Assembly: GCA_963664935.2 (NCBI GenBank)
Contig: CAXXSE010000001.1
Span: 310,001-374,000 of the forward strand
DNA length: 64,000 nucleotides
Direction: 5' to 3'
Source of the DNA: G963664935 sp963664935
GTDB taxonomy: Bacteria > Pseudomonadota > Gammaproteobacteria > Methylococcales > G963664935
Part shown: positions 52,206-62,381 of the stretch, one piece after another
Layout: every line of letters starts with the position of its first letter
How positions within the stretch are numbered: position 1 is the first letter of the stretch
Translations under genes and position numbers: made by a program
The notes under the pieces: model-generated
Databases searched by the model: none
The model's input: the letters and a program-made list of their open reading frames with translations, nothing else
Told to the model about the DNA's origin: nothing

Positions 52206-54221
52206 ATCAAGGTAGGACAGCCAGTTACCCGACTGCCCCTCACAAATCCCGGCGAGCGGAACTACCGCACCGGGCTTTTCAAAGTTGCTCGCTTCGCACA
52301 CGGTCTTTAAATACTTAGAAGGCATGACAAATGCGTGGTTTCGCTAAGGGAAAGTCTTTGAGCAATGCCTTAAACCCCGTCCAGTTATAACTGCGCTTCT
52401 GACTGCGCCGATTGAGCCATTTCAACAGGATCGATTTTACCTGATAAAAATAATCACTCATACTCTCGGAATTACCCCGGATACCGTAGTAATTCCAGTA
52501 CCCGCGCAGTTTTCGGTTCAGTGTCGCAAATAACAAGGCTTTCGGCAATCGGCAGTGTTTATTACACCAAACCTTCATGGTCGCTAAAGCCGCTCGATAT
52601 TTCTTGCGGGACGTACGGCGTTTCAGCACAATATGACCTCGGCGCCCTTTTCCCCAAAAGAATTCAAAGCCCAGGAACTCAAAGCGCCGCTTCGATGTCC
52701 TGTCGAACTGGATAATATCGGTCTTTTCAGCCGCGACTTCCAGTCCAAACTTCGCCAAACGCTTGGGCAACACTTCATAAAAGCGTTGCGCATCTTCCTC
52801 TAATTCAAACGCACACACAAAGTCATCGGCATATCGACACAGGTACACCCGGCCTTTGCAATGCGCTTTAACGCCCTCTTCAAACCACACATCCAGTACA
52901 TAATGCAGATATACGTTCGCCAGGATGGGCGAGACTATGCCGCCCTGTGGGGTACCCGTTACCGGGTGCAGTACCTGTCCGTCAATATCCAATATGCCTG
53001 CTTTCAACCACCGCCGAATAAGTTTCAACAGTGGCTTGTCATCAATGCGCTTCATCAGCATGTTCAGCAACTTGTTATGGTCGATAGTGTTAAAGAAGCC
53101 TTGAATATCCGCTTCCACAACCCAGGCATAATGCCCCGCTCTCAATACCGCCGACAAGTCCTTTATGGCCTTATGCGCACCTGTTCCCGGCCGATACCCA
53201 TAGCTACAGGACAGGAAATCCTGTTCGTAAATCGCTTCGAGTATCTTTGCCACCGCTGTTTGCAGCAGTTTATCGGCAATCGCCGGTATCCCCAAGGGTC
53301 TCAACTTTCCACCCAGTTTAGGAATATACTTTCTAAGCACTAACTTCGCCCGATACCAGCCTCCTTTCACGCTTTCTACCAGGTTTTCGGCATGGCTGAC
53401 CAGATTTTGTTCGTATTCATACGCACTTTTCCGGTCCACACCCGCCGCCGCTTTCTTGTTGATAAACTTCCAACTCCAAAGCAGAAACTCTACGGTGAGC
53501 AGATTGATTAGATTTCGGAACCGATAGGCTCGGTCTTGTGCCGCTTTGTTGGCTATTCCCCTCAGTGAGGTTGGCATCGTATTCTCCAGTTCTTCATGCC
53601 CGGTACGTGTTTCCTGTGAGGGCTACACAACTTTGTCCACCCCTTCCCCATGTGATCGGCTCTCCCGTCTCAGAGTACTATGAGTGAATCTGACTCCCAT
53701 ACCGTCTTCAGCCCGCCTTCTTTCGGTTGGATAGACTTACCCGCATAAAACGACTGGTAGGTTTCGGTTTGCCTCGGTGTCCGGGTTTCCCCTTACGTGG
53801 CTAAATAGCCACATACCTTGAACCGTTTCCGGGAACCGTATGGATCTCACAAGTTCCTGCCGCTTCTCTCCACACATGCCACGCCCCTGGACACCGACAG
53901 CCCCTCCGAAGTCTCACCTTAGCGACTTCTTTGTTTTGGCTTCCGTCACGTTAAAAACGTCGCCGACTGCATTGATTTTGCTAACGATGCTGACATGGCT
54001 TCAGGGATGTGCGAATCCCCTGTGGCCTATGTGGTGCTCTGTGTACGCTTCACATGTCCTCCTTTGTTCACGTGGGCCGCAGTCGTAACCGCTAGCCACG
54101 CTCCGCCGGATGCGCAACACTTGATACGGGTGGTGAGTTAGACCTTACGAAATCCACTCCTTGGATTTCTCCCGTCTGGGTCTTTCACCCAGAAAGAAGC
54201 GACAAGCTTCGCTTGTCGCAC
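52206..54221 (-). mobile_element. Group II intron (2.0 kb) with its maturase
   Basis: Starts at 54221 with the 5-prime consensus GTGCGAC and ends at 52206 just after a domain V/VI-like segment. Domain V includes AAGCCCGGTGCGG and CCGCTCGCCGGGA (about 52245-52285); domain VI lies in GGCAGTCGGGTAACTGGCTG. Removing exactly this stretch restores the IS110 reading frame, which fixes both borders. The open reading frame lies in domain IV. Confidence 0.92.
52315..53577 (-). CDS. ltrA: Group II intron reverse transcriptase/maturase
   Basis: 420 aa. Reverse transcriptase blocks: KLRPLGIPAIADKLLQTAVA (RT2/3), YGYRPGTGAHKAI, WVVEADIQGFFNTIDH (first Asp), TPQGGIVSPILANVYLH, and the catalytic YADDFV (RT5). 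The thumb/maturase X domain follows (RGYWNYYGIRGNSESM). No HNH endonuclease domain is present at the end, so mobility would use nicked or replicating DNA. It promotes splicing and reverse splicing of its own intron. Intact. Confidence 0.95.
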   Translation of the reverse strand: MPTSLRGIANKAAQDRAYRFRNLINLLTVEFLLWSWKFINKKAAAGVDRKSAYEYEQNLVSHAENLVESVKGGWYRAKLVLRKYIPKLGGKLRPLGIPAIADKLLQTAVAKILEAIYEQDFLSCSYGYRPGTGAHKAIKDLSAVLRAGHYAWVVEADIQGFFNTIDHNKLLNMLMKRIDDKPLLKLIRRWLKAGILDIDGQVLHPVTGTPQGGIVSPILANVYLHYVLDVWFEEGVKAHCKGRVYLCRYADDFVCAFELEEDAQRFYEVLPKRLAKFGLEVAAEKTDIIQFDRTSKRRFEFLGFEFFWGKGRRGHIVLKRRTSRKKYRAALATMKVWCNKHCRLPKALLFATLNRKLRGYWNYYGIRGNSESMSDYFYQVKSILLKWLNRRSQKRSYNWTGFKALLKDFPLAKPRICHAF

Positions 54222-54355
54222 TAACAACACAAACCTGGATAACCTGTTTTGCTAAATCTACACCTACGATGGTATGCTTCATTTTGTGGACTCCCGACTG
54301 TTTTCTTTGATGAATGATCAGTTTAACCCACCCTGCGTTAAGGGTGGGGGGTGTC

Positions 54356-54784
54356 CAATTATCTCAACGTATCAATCGTAGGCAGGGTTGGTCTGGCCAT
54401 TTATGGCAAAGACATTTGTTCCCCAGTCCTCTGGATGGGGCGTATCTTTGGTTTTGTGTGCGTTATGTAGAACGTAATCCTGTCAGGGCGGGGATGGTAG
54501 AGCAAGCGGAAGATTATCCTTGGTCAAGTGCGGTTGCACATTGCCGCTTGAAGAAAGATCCTTTGCTTGTGGCTAAACACTCGAAGTATTGGCAGGCTTT
54601 TGAATCACTCGAAAACTGGGCAAGTTGGCTACGTGAGAGCGATGACGAGGAGCGGTTAAAGATTGTGCGCCGAATTATTCAGAAAAATTTGCCTTGTGGA
54701 TCCGATAGGTTTACTGATTGGTTGGAAGGAATTGCTGAACAGGCGTTGCATTTTCGACCCATCGGGAGACCTAATAAAGGGTAG
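54356..54784 (+). pseudogene. REP-associated tyrosine transposase, C-terminal part
   Basis: Reads QLSQRINRRQGWSGHLWQRH then LWFCVRYVERNPVRAGMVEQ and AEDYPWSSAVAHC, the second half of RAYT (TnpA-REP) proteins, with the R-Y-V-E-x-N-P-V-R-A signature. The N-terminal HUH half is gone, replaced at about 54350 by the left end of the IS110-type element. A matching N-terminal fragment occurs at 62124. Confidence 0.85.
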
Positions 54785-54846
54785 CGTCCCCTTTTTTCAC
54801 TACGTAAGCCTACCTATGACGAATAGCTAAAGGAAAGAGGTGCAAA

Positions 54847-57164
54847 ATGAAACAGCGTAATCATTCTGTCGCGGACACTAATACGAAACTCTCTCAGTAT
54901 TTGGTTTTCAATTTTTTTGCTGTGCTATTTATTGGCTTTGCAAGTAGCACTTATGCAGCTGATCTGCGTGTCATGAAAACCGGTCTAGGCAAAGGCTGGA
55001 TTCAAGGGCCTGGGATATCGTGCGGTATCGTGAGCACCAATGTGGCAACTGATACGGATACGACCGACAGTACTTGCAACGTAACCTCAGCCACCTATTA
55101 CCTTAACTGCTACTACGCTTCCTGGATCCACGTTCGCAGGCTGGAGTGGTGACTGTACCGGTCCGACATGCACTGTCACTATGCCTATGACCGAAACGCT
55201 TTCGGTATGCGCTAAGTTCACATTGGACACAGCGGTTCCAGGCCTCACTGATTCGGATTTAATACCCGCAGGAATAAACGCGTATCTGTTAGGCCTTGGA
55301 GCTACAGTAAACTCGCAGGCAGAATTTGTAGCTGCCTTGCCTGAAGAATTCAGACAAAACTGGATTCTAATGACTCGATCGGAAAGCTTGCAGACCGGCA
55401 CGGGCGGGTTTCCTCGGATAATGCTGGTTAGCGAAGATTCAACGAAAGCTTTTACCCTCGGCCTGGTCGAACACTCTTCTTACCCAGGTTCACACCCTAA
55501 CGCGATTGAATATATGCAGTGGGACGACAGTGAAAAGAATTTTCGATTTCACGAAATCATTGTCGAGGAAATACCTGGCTTGGATGAAATTAGCCCAGGT
55601 GTCTTCCGGTTTCCAGCAAGACCCGTACGGCAACTTACCCCAGACGACCCTAAATGTTTTGCCTGTCACTCTACTAGAAATGTGCCAAACAATGGATCCA
55701 CACCCGGAACAACCGGTAATCCAATCGGTTCAGTTAAGTCCAAAAACAAACCCAACTGGGACACCTATGACAGCTGGGGAGGCATGTTGGCGTTCAATCG
55801 TGACCGCATCTACAAAGGATCGATTGAAGCAGCCGCCTTCAGAAAGTTAATGAACTTATGGAGCTGGCAAACCAATGAAGCCGTCCGATTGGTGATCGAG
55901 CAACTTGAACTGCAGCCACCCTGGGTGACTGACACAGTGAGGCCCGACGATAGAATTACTCGCTGGGACACTGCCGGCACTGAAGGCGGGCCAAATGACG
56001 GCCATATCCGTTTCGATTTTGACCCGCCTTATCCAACGGTTGAAAATGAACCCGTTCCCACAGTAGGCGCTGATATACCTGTTGATTATACGTTCGACCG
56101 TTCGATACCTAACAACACCTCGTCAACTGTCGTTCGAAATCTTGAATTTGTGGTGTTACAACATTTAAACAACGATGATACAGGTATGAGATTTGGGGAA
56201 GACGAAGGTCGCGGTACGAATTTCTTAAACAATCTCTATCTGGGTTTAAATCCGCAACGCGTTGCGGATGAAATGATCCCCAAAGGAACGGCATCTAACA
56301 TCTTCGCAACGGGTAGCGTGCCAATTGACGTCCGACCTATTGCCCTTGCGATTGATAAGGGCTGTATCACTGTAAGTGGCGGGTCAAATATCACCTCAAC
56401 GCAGTCTATTTCGGGCGTCACTTCCCTAGCGGCACTTGACTTTTTTAAGGCTCGAAACGGTATGGAATTCAATGACGTTTATGATGACACGCGCCGACGT
56501 GCTCAAAGCATATCGCGTCGCAGAGCCGATATTCAAAAACTAAATCTGGACCGTGATGGGGATGTGTATGTCTATTCATCCGGCGCAGATGCGGTCGTAG
56601 GGCTTATTGACATGCACGAAAGTAGCACTGATGGAATTGTTGCAGATCCAGATCCGACCAGCACCGCAAGTTTAAGGCTACGACAGTTGCGTCAAGAAAT
56701 ATTCCGTCGATCCATTGAGCCAGGTGAGCTAGGCAGTTGGGACCAAACTGCCATGGGAGGAATTTTATGTGGATCGTGAACAATACAGCGTAAATACACC
56801 AGCAATTTCGCTGTATCGCTATTTCCTCGAACCTCTTGGTGTATCTGTCGATAAATGGTCGATGGGAGTACGCGGAAGATCGCGCACCTATTCATTCGCC
56901 GATCAATTTAATCTCGACGATGCCAGCGGCAAGAGTTATACCGCGACACTTAAAACTGAATTAGGAGCAAGTCTCGGTGTTTCAATCTGCACCGACATTA
57001 TGCCGTTAGTTGACGCAGAGTTTGCCCGACTACCCGGTGCTGAGGACACTCCACCTTACACAGACATTCAAAGAATATTCAACAAAAGCTGCATCGAATG
57101 TCATGGGGGTCTTAACTACCATCCCTTTCAAGGTGAAATAAAACACGATATATCAATAGGATAG
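54847..57164 (+). pseudogene. Giant exported cytochrome/VWD protein, N-terminal part
   Basis: The start has GGAAAGAGG upstream. A signal peptide (FFAVLFIGFASSTYAAD) is followed by an InlB-like beta repeat with the closing motif STFAGWSGDCTGPTCTVTMP. From about 55181 comes a long domain with a first heme motif KCFACHSTRNVP, and near 57085 a second, KSCIECHGGLNY. Frames shift near 55100 and near 56765 (EFYVDREQYSVNTP across the join). The last codons before 57164 read into the IS4-type element. CxxCH motifs bind heme c covalently, so the protein was exported and redox-active or electron-carrying. Confidence 0.75.
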
Positions 57165-58629
57165 AAAATAGTTGTAGACAAGCACCTTAATCATCTGGAA
57201 AATATCAAGGGAACTTATATTCGATGATGAGGGGTAGACATGAAATTCGACGACATTTTTCAGCGTTTTACAGAGAAAAGCCCGGTCGCCGTGAGCGTTC
57301 ACATTCTGCTCGAACGGATATTCAGTCCGGACAAGCTCAATCAATGGTTTGAGAAAACAGCGGTTAACCAATATACGCGGGAGTTGTCGTTTTCGAGCCT
57401 TTTTGAATTGATGAATGGCGTGGTATTCAAAATGTTCCCTTGTGTCTTCAATGCCTATCAAAGTGCGGACGAGACGATTGGCGTTTCGGTCACGTCAGTC
57501 TATAACAAGCTGAACGGACTGGAAGCCTCTACGTCAGCTACCCTGGTTCACGATACCGCGCAAGAGATGACGGAGATTATCGAAGCCTTAGGCGGCCCGT
57601 GTAAACCGTGGTTACCGGGCTATCGTGTCAAAGTGCTGGATGGCAACTGTATCGAGGCGACAGAACATCGTTTGCAGGTGCTCCAAAACACTAAGGCTGG
57701 ACCCTTGCCAGGAAAATCACTGAATGTGTACGATCCCGCGTTAGAGATGGTCATCGATGTGTTCCCCTGCGAGGATGGGCATACGCAAGAGTGGGCCTTG
57801 CTGGGGACGGTATTATCGACGGTCCAGGCACGGGATATCTGGATTATGGATCGTAATTTTTGTGTCAGGGACTTTCTCTCGGGAATTGTTGATCGTGGTG
57901 GCTTTTTGATCTGCCGCCAACATGCGTCGATGCCTTGGACGGCTCTCGGCGATGAACGTTATGTGGGCAACACCGAGACGGGAAAGATTTATGAGCAATG
58001 GATCGAGGTCACCGATACGGCAGGGAGGGTTCGGAAATATCGTCGGATACGGGTTTGCCTGAATACCGCGACACGCGACGGTGAGCATGAGATTTGCGTG
58101 TTGACGAATCTACCGAAATCAGTCGCCGATGGCAGACTGATCGCCGAGATGTATCGTAAGCGCTGGACGATTGAAACCGCGTTTCAAGAATTGGAAGCTC
58201 ATCTCCATTCGGAAATCAACACCTTGGGTTATCCGAAAGCCGCCTTGTTTGGATTTTGCATTGCCCTGGTGGCCTACAATCTATTGGCTGTTGTTAAAGC
58301 AGCGCTCCGGGCTGTCCACGGCGAAGAAACCATCGAGAATGATGTTTCCAGCTATTATTTAGCCGGTCATATTGGCAGAACCCATGAAGGCATGATGATC
58401 GCCTTGCCATCGGAGTACTGGGTTGGATTTCAAAGTCTTCCGCTGACTGAATTGGTTGAGGTGCTCCTACAACTCGCTCATCACGTCAAATTATCCCAAT
58501 TTAAAAAGCACCGTCGTGGGCCGAAAAAGCCACCGCCAAAACGTGACCAATTTCCCAAGCAGCCACATGTCTCAACTGCTAGACTCCTTGCGGCAAAGAA
58601 AAAGAAAAAAATGGCACCTTGAAAGGGAT
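57121..58629 (+). mobile_element. IS4-type element inserted in the cytochrome/VWD gene
   Basis: Perfect 15-bp inverted ends ATCCCTTTCAAGGTG. GGTCTTAACTACC is repeated exactly on both sides (57108-57120 and 58630-58642), a target duplication of up to 13 bp, in keeping with IS4 relatives. Excision would restore ...CHGGLNYPPVRNYP.... A 125-bp remnant of the same element is at 30764-30889. Confidence 0.95.
57240..58622 (+). CDS. IS4 family transposase
   Basis: 460 aa. First Asp in KVLDGNCIEATEHRL, second in IWIMDRNFCVRDFL, and the Y-R-E box YRKRWTIETAFQELEAHLHS (Y-(2)-R-(3)-E). It ends in an unusual basic tail, AAKKKKKMAP, encoded within the element's right end. Complete and probably functional. 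Distinct from the 480-aa IS4-type protein at 34196. Confidence 0.95.
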   Translation: MKFDDIFQRFTEKSPVAVSVHILLERIFSPDKLNQWFEKTAVNQYTRELSFSSLFELMNGVVFKMFPCVFNAYQSADETIGVSVTSVYNKLNGLEASTSATLVHDTAQEMTEIIEALGGPCKPWLPGYRVKVLDGNCIEATEHRLQVLQNTKAGPLPGKSLNVYDPALEMVIDVFPCEDGHTQEWALLGTVLSTVQARDIWIMDRNFCVRDFLSGIVDRGGFLICRQHASMPWTALGDERYVGNTETGKIYEQWIEVTDTAGRVRKYRRIRVCLNTATRDGEHEICVLTNLPKSVADGRLIAEMYRKRWTIETAFQELEAHLHSEINTLGYPKAALFGFCIALVAYNLLAVVKAALRAVHGEETIENDVSSYYLAGHIGRTHEGMMIALPSEYWVGFQSLPLTELVEVLLQLAHHVKLSQFKKHRRGPKKPPPKRDQFPKQPHVSTARLLAAKKKKKMAP

Positions 58630-59328
58630 GGTCTTAACTACCCACCTGTTAGAAACTACCCAGCGGGGAACTTTGATTTATCGGAAGACGAAGATCCGCC
58701 AACCGGTCAACGCAGACTAGGGCGCTCGCTAAGTGAAGCCAGAAGGTTAATCGGTGCTCCCGGATGTGATCTGAGTGATGTTACGTGTACTACCGTCAAT
58801 GCGATGAATCTGGCTAGCAGTCTTATTTATCAACGCATTACCGGCGAAGGAAAATTGCAGCACCCTTACGATCCAAGCAACATAGATCGTTCAGATGAGG
58901 ACTGTCTAAAGGGGGGTCTTATGCCTTGCGGAGGCCCACCGCTTAGCAAAACGGATATTGAAACCATTAAGCGATGGATAGTGGGCAAGGGTCCAAACAC
59001 AGAAGGCGACCCGCATATTAGAACCATTGATGGTGTGAATTACGACTTTCAAAGCGCTGGTGAATTTGTGTTGCTGCGCGATGCCGGCATGGAGCTCCAG
59101 GCTCGTCAATCGGCTGTTACGACCGCCGGACCTTTGCGAACCAATGCCCATACGGGTTTGAGTTCCTGCGTGAGTGTTACCACAGCAGTCGCAATCCGGG
59201 TCGGTGAACATAGAATTACCTATCAGCCAAGTTTAAATCCACAATCAGATAGTGAATTCTCAACTCATAAGCCAAGCTCTCAATCGCCTCGACTACAGCT
59301 AAGAATTGATGGCAAACCAGCCTTGCTA
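58630..59328 (+). pseudogene. Giant exported cytochrome/VWD protein, middle part
   Basis: Continues GLNYPPVRNYPAGNFDLSED after the IS4 element. It includes a Cys-containing helical stretch and then the start of a von Willebrand type D domain: EGDPHIRTIDGVNYDFQSAG EFVLLRDAGMELQARQS. The motif GDPH-x-T-x-DG-x-x-YDFQ-x-x-GEF is diagnostic. It ends ...DGKPALL at an IS630 insertion in the CTA codon (TA at 59327-59328). Confidence 0.8.
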
Positions 59329-60563
59329 TAGTCTCTAAGAAAAAGAATTTGGCCAAATGCAGTTATGCGTGGTCAGCGAGTTCCTTGAATTTCACGAACA
59401 GTGCAAGTACCTCATCGGCAGCATTGTTGAATTGCAAGAGGGCCTCTGCGACCTTGTTTTTTAGATCGTCGAACGTTGGGAAATGATGGAGATGGGTTCC
59501 CTGTTCTTTGATTTTTTTCCACAGCTTCTCGATTGGATTGTAGTCGGGTGAGTAAGACGGCAATTGGTAAACAGTCAGTCGGTCTTTATGGTCCTCAAAG
59601 AACGCCTTCATTGCCTTGCTGGTATGGTAGCGCGCACCATCCTGTATGAGTACGATAGGCTGTTTGGTTTGTGCAAGCACTTCGGTCAAATAGGTCATGT
59701 AGGTTTGTGAGTTAAAGCGTTCTTCCTGGCATTTGTAAAAAAACCGTCCCGTAAAATAATCAATCAAGCCGAGCACCTTGTAGCCTTTACGCTTGCCGGA
59801 CGTCTTGATGGTCGGTTGCTGGCCTTTTCGTGCCCACGTATAGCTGAGCGACCCCCATTGTGGAAATGACGCCTCATCGCCAAATAACAGTAGCGCCTTT
59901 TTTTGTTTTGCCTCGGCTAGAATCGCTGGCCACTTTTGATCCAGCCACTGTTGGCTGGCCTCTTCATCCAGGTGATCGGAAACAAACCGTGCCTTTTGAT
60001 AAGAAAAGCCCATGTTTTTGAGCAATTGACTGATATAGTGAACGCAATAGAACACGCCAAATCGCTCATGGATTAAGCCTTGAATCATTGGGCTGCGCCA
60101 GCAATTACCCACAAACCCTGCAGCCGCGGGGCCCGCGTCTATGACAGCCGCTAATTCACTCCGTTGTTCTTTGGTCATTTTCGAAGGCCTTCCCGGTGGC
60201 TTCTTCGATCTCAGTCCGACAACACCGCCGACCAACAAACGCTTGATCCATTGTCGAACCGCTTCGGCTGAAACTCGAAGCATTTTGGCCACCGCTTGAA
60301 TAACCTGCCCCTCAGCGAAGGCCAGAACTGCTAAGATCCGTTTCACCCACGGCAAATCACCTTTTTGCTGGGCTCGCTTCAATTCTTCGAGCAAATCATT
60401 CTGGTGGGCCTTGGAGAGATTAAGTTTAAAAATTAACATGGGGCAGCTCCTTATTGACTAGAGATTAACCCATGTCAGACTAAACACTTGTTACTCTAAT
60501 GTCTAATCGAGCTACCCTGTCGCTATTTTGCTCAGCACGCCAAGATCTTTTTCTTAAAGTCTA
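59329..60563 (-). mobile_element. IS630-type element, complete copy
   Basis: 1235 bp. Ends TAGTCTCTAAGAAAAAGAAT and (reverse complement) TAGACTTTAAGAAAAAGATC, flanked by TA on both sides. Removing it and one TA restores ...KPALLGEDAITLKKGG.... Nearly identical to the truncated copy at 14525. Confidence 0.95.
59363..60439 (-). CDS. IS630 family transposase
   Basis: 358 aa. N-terminal helix-turn-helix pair (VAKMLRVSAEAVRQWIKRLL) and winged segment. DDE triad: Asp in LLLFGDEASFPQWG, Asp in IVLIQDGARYHTSK, Glu in YSPDYNPIEKLWKKIKEQ. Intact, so it could mobilise both copies in the window. Confidence 0.95.
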   Translation of the reverse strand: MLIFKLNLSKAHQNDLLEELKRAQQKGDLPWVKRILAVLAFAEGQVIQAVAKMLRVSAEAVRQWIKRLLVGGVVGLRSKKPPGRPSKMTKEQRSELAAVIDAGPAAAGFVGNCWRSPMIQGLIHERFGVFYCVHYISQLLKNMGFSYQKARFVSDHLDEEASQQWLDQKWPAILAEAKQKKALLLFGDEASFPQWGSLSYTWARKGQQPTIKTSGKRKGYKVLGLIDYFTGRFFYKCQEERFNSQTYMTYLTEVLAQTKQPIVLIQDGARYHTSKAMKAFFEDHKDRLTVYQLPSYSPDYNPIEKLWKKIKEQGTHLHHFPTFDDLKNKVAEALLQFNNAADEVLALFVKFKELADHA

Positions 60564-61669
60564 TAGGTGAAGACGCTATTACTCTCAAAAAAGGCGGTCG
60601 CATTGTATCCACCAACAATCAGGGTGGCCTGGAAGTTCAATTTCCAGGGGGTACGCGAGTATCAGTCACCCCTTCCTTTTCGGAAAGCCTCCAGCTCTAC
60701 TACATGAATATAAACGTTTATCACGGTCGGGCTGTCGAAGGCATAATGGGTGCGATTGCGCCAAACAACTGGCTTCCAAGATTATCTAACGGTGATTTTT
60801 TAGGGCCCCGTCCCACCAGCCTTGCACAAAGACACGAAGACCTCTATGAAACGTTCGCCGACTCTTGGCGGGTAGATGAAACGAATTCACTCTTTTACTA
60901 TGAGCCTGGCCTAACACCAGACTCCTTTGTCGTTGCCGATTGGCCAGTATCAGAGGCTCAAAACTGCCTGGCTCCACCGCAACCGGGTGTACCCATGACA
61001 GCATAGATTACCTCCACAATTGGACAAGCGCAAGCAGAACAACTCTGTGGAGGTCTTGTCGATCTTCAGCGCCGAGATAATTGCATTCAAGATGTCATGG
61101 CAACGGGAGATCCTATTTTTGCAGGAGCTTACCTGCAATCACAAAACCTGGACCAACGAATACTCATAGCGCCCCCCGAACTTACCAGCCCGGCACGTAA
61201 TGCGGAGCTACCGGCCAACCAAGTGGATTTTGAGTGGAGCCCAATTCCTGGCACTGAAGATGTTGATGTAACTCATTACCACTGTCTTTGGAAGAGCGCT
61301 GAACGCTATGATTTCAACAAATGCACGGTATTAGGCCAAGATGGCGGCCCGCTGGATGAATTTTTCCCTCCTGCATTGGAGAAATATTTATCGCCTGTTG
61401 TTTGTATCATCTTACTAGTGATACTCATGTTGCTTGCGCTAGTACTGTTCATTGCAAACAAACGCAGAGCATCCTTATTCGTGCTTTTCCTTGCACTACT
61501 ACTTGCGGTGATTTGCTGGCTTCACATTCAACCCGGTTCAAGTGAGCCGACTAGCGTAAGCATAAAGAACCTTGAACCTGGTGAAACTTATCGTTGGAAA
61601 GTTGTTACTGAAACTAAAGATGGGCTTGTCAATGAAAGTGAAACCTTTCGATTTGAGGTGAAGGAGTGA
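60564..61669 (+). pseudogene. Giant exported cytochrome/VWD protein, C-terminal part
   Basis: Continues GEDAITLKKGGRIVSTNNQG, the rest of the VWD domain, through LYYMNINVYHGRAVEGIMGA to CIQDVMATGDPIFAGAYLQS, a typical VWD end. An in-frame TAG at 61004-61006 interrupts it. Then a fibronectin-III-like sandwich begins (LTSPARNAELPANQVDFEWS). Two adjacent membrane helices follow (VVCIILLVILMLLALVLFIA; SLFVLFLALLLAVICWLHI), then the sandwich's last strands (LEPGETYRWKVVTETKDG). A membrane hairpin inside such a domain is unusual. Confidence 0.75.
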
Positions 61670-61719
61670 CGTCGGCCAGGTGAAAGAGTATAGGCGGAAT
61701 AAACGCCCTTTCCCATCCA

Positions 61720-62010
61720 ATCTACTACAAGCAATGTAAAGGGCACGCAAAAGGGCACGGGGTCCGGTCTTGCATGTTGCACCCTGCCGAATACGGCGCA
61801 CTACCTGACTAACCGGTGCATAATGCACGCCAAAAAATCCGCTATTTGCCGCATTGTGTAGCCGCCCGAAATGTAAGCCTGTGCAATCGCTGTATCCCTA
61901 TCGGCGTATCGTTCCCTGTAATATGCAAGTGGTTTTGCGATGGGCCGCTGCTGGGGTTTGGGGATTTCGTCCAGTGACTGATTGCATTCTATCCACGACT
62001 GAGTTTGAGC
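61720..62010 (-). pseudogene. RAYT transposase C-terminal remnant
   Basis: The minus strand reads PLAYYRERYADRDTAIAQAY then ISGGYTMRQIADF, and after a shift VHYAPVSQVVRRIRQ. This is the helix-turn-helix tail found at the end of many REP-associated transposases. The catalytic domain is absent. Confidence 0.7.
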
Positions 62011-62123
62011 AACAAATTCATCGGAACCCGATAGCTCCGCGCAGCGGAGCTAAAAAAGGGACAGGGGACAGATTTATTTATGAGCTATACTTCTGGCAAG
62101 TAAAATTATTTATAGGAAGTTGG

Positions 62124-62295
62124 TATGCCTAGAGTCGCGCGTGTGGTGTTACCTAATTACCCGCATCATATAGTGCAAAGGGGACACAATCGGCAAGTTG
62201 TTTTTGCAGTGGACTCGGATTTTGAATATTATTTGGAAACTTTGTCACAATGGCGTGAGGTTTATGGCATTCGCGTGTACGCTTGGAAAACCTAG
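62124..62295 (+). pseudogene. RAYT transposase N-terminal fragment
   Basis: MPRVARVVLPNYPHHIVQRG then HNRQVVFAVDSDFEYYLETL and YGIRVYAWKT-stop. This is the standard RAYT start (P-H-H-x-V-Q-R-G-x-N-R-Q). It breaks just before the HUH motif (normally MTNHVHLL). The text GGACAGGGGACAGATTTATT upstream (about 62050-62080) is the kind of REP-associated sequence these proteins recognise. Confidence 0.85.
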
Positions 62296-62381
62296 GGGTC
62301 AGACTCGATAGATCATTCAACCCCCCACCGCCCCAAAACAACCAACAATGGTCCTCCAGTAGATTCCATTTATCTACAAGC

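Larger units (their letters stand above)
52045..54282 (-). pseudogene. IS110-type transposase, truncated and interrupted by a group II intron
   Basis: The first exon (54282-54222) encodes MKHTIVGVDLAKQVIQVCVV. The second (52205-52045) reads RNKTISNEEVSADEFNVWLA and VFEACGTSNYWKQVATSLGH then DARLI-stop. Splicing at the intron borders joins them in frame as VVRRNKTISN, which is a typical IS110 N-terminus with the Asp of GVDLAK and the E-A-C-G motif. The rest of the RuvC-like and Tnp20 domains is missing after 52045. Confidence 0.85.

Noticed and set aside
58456..58629. N-terminal extension of the 58.6-59.3 kb frame into the IS4 element
   Set aside because: This is the transposase end read in another frame; the native gene resumes at the target duplication.
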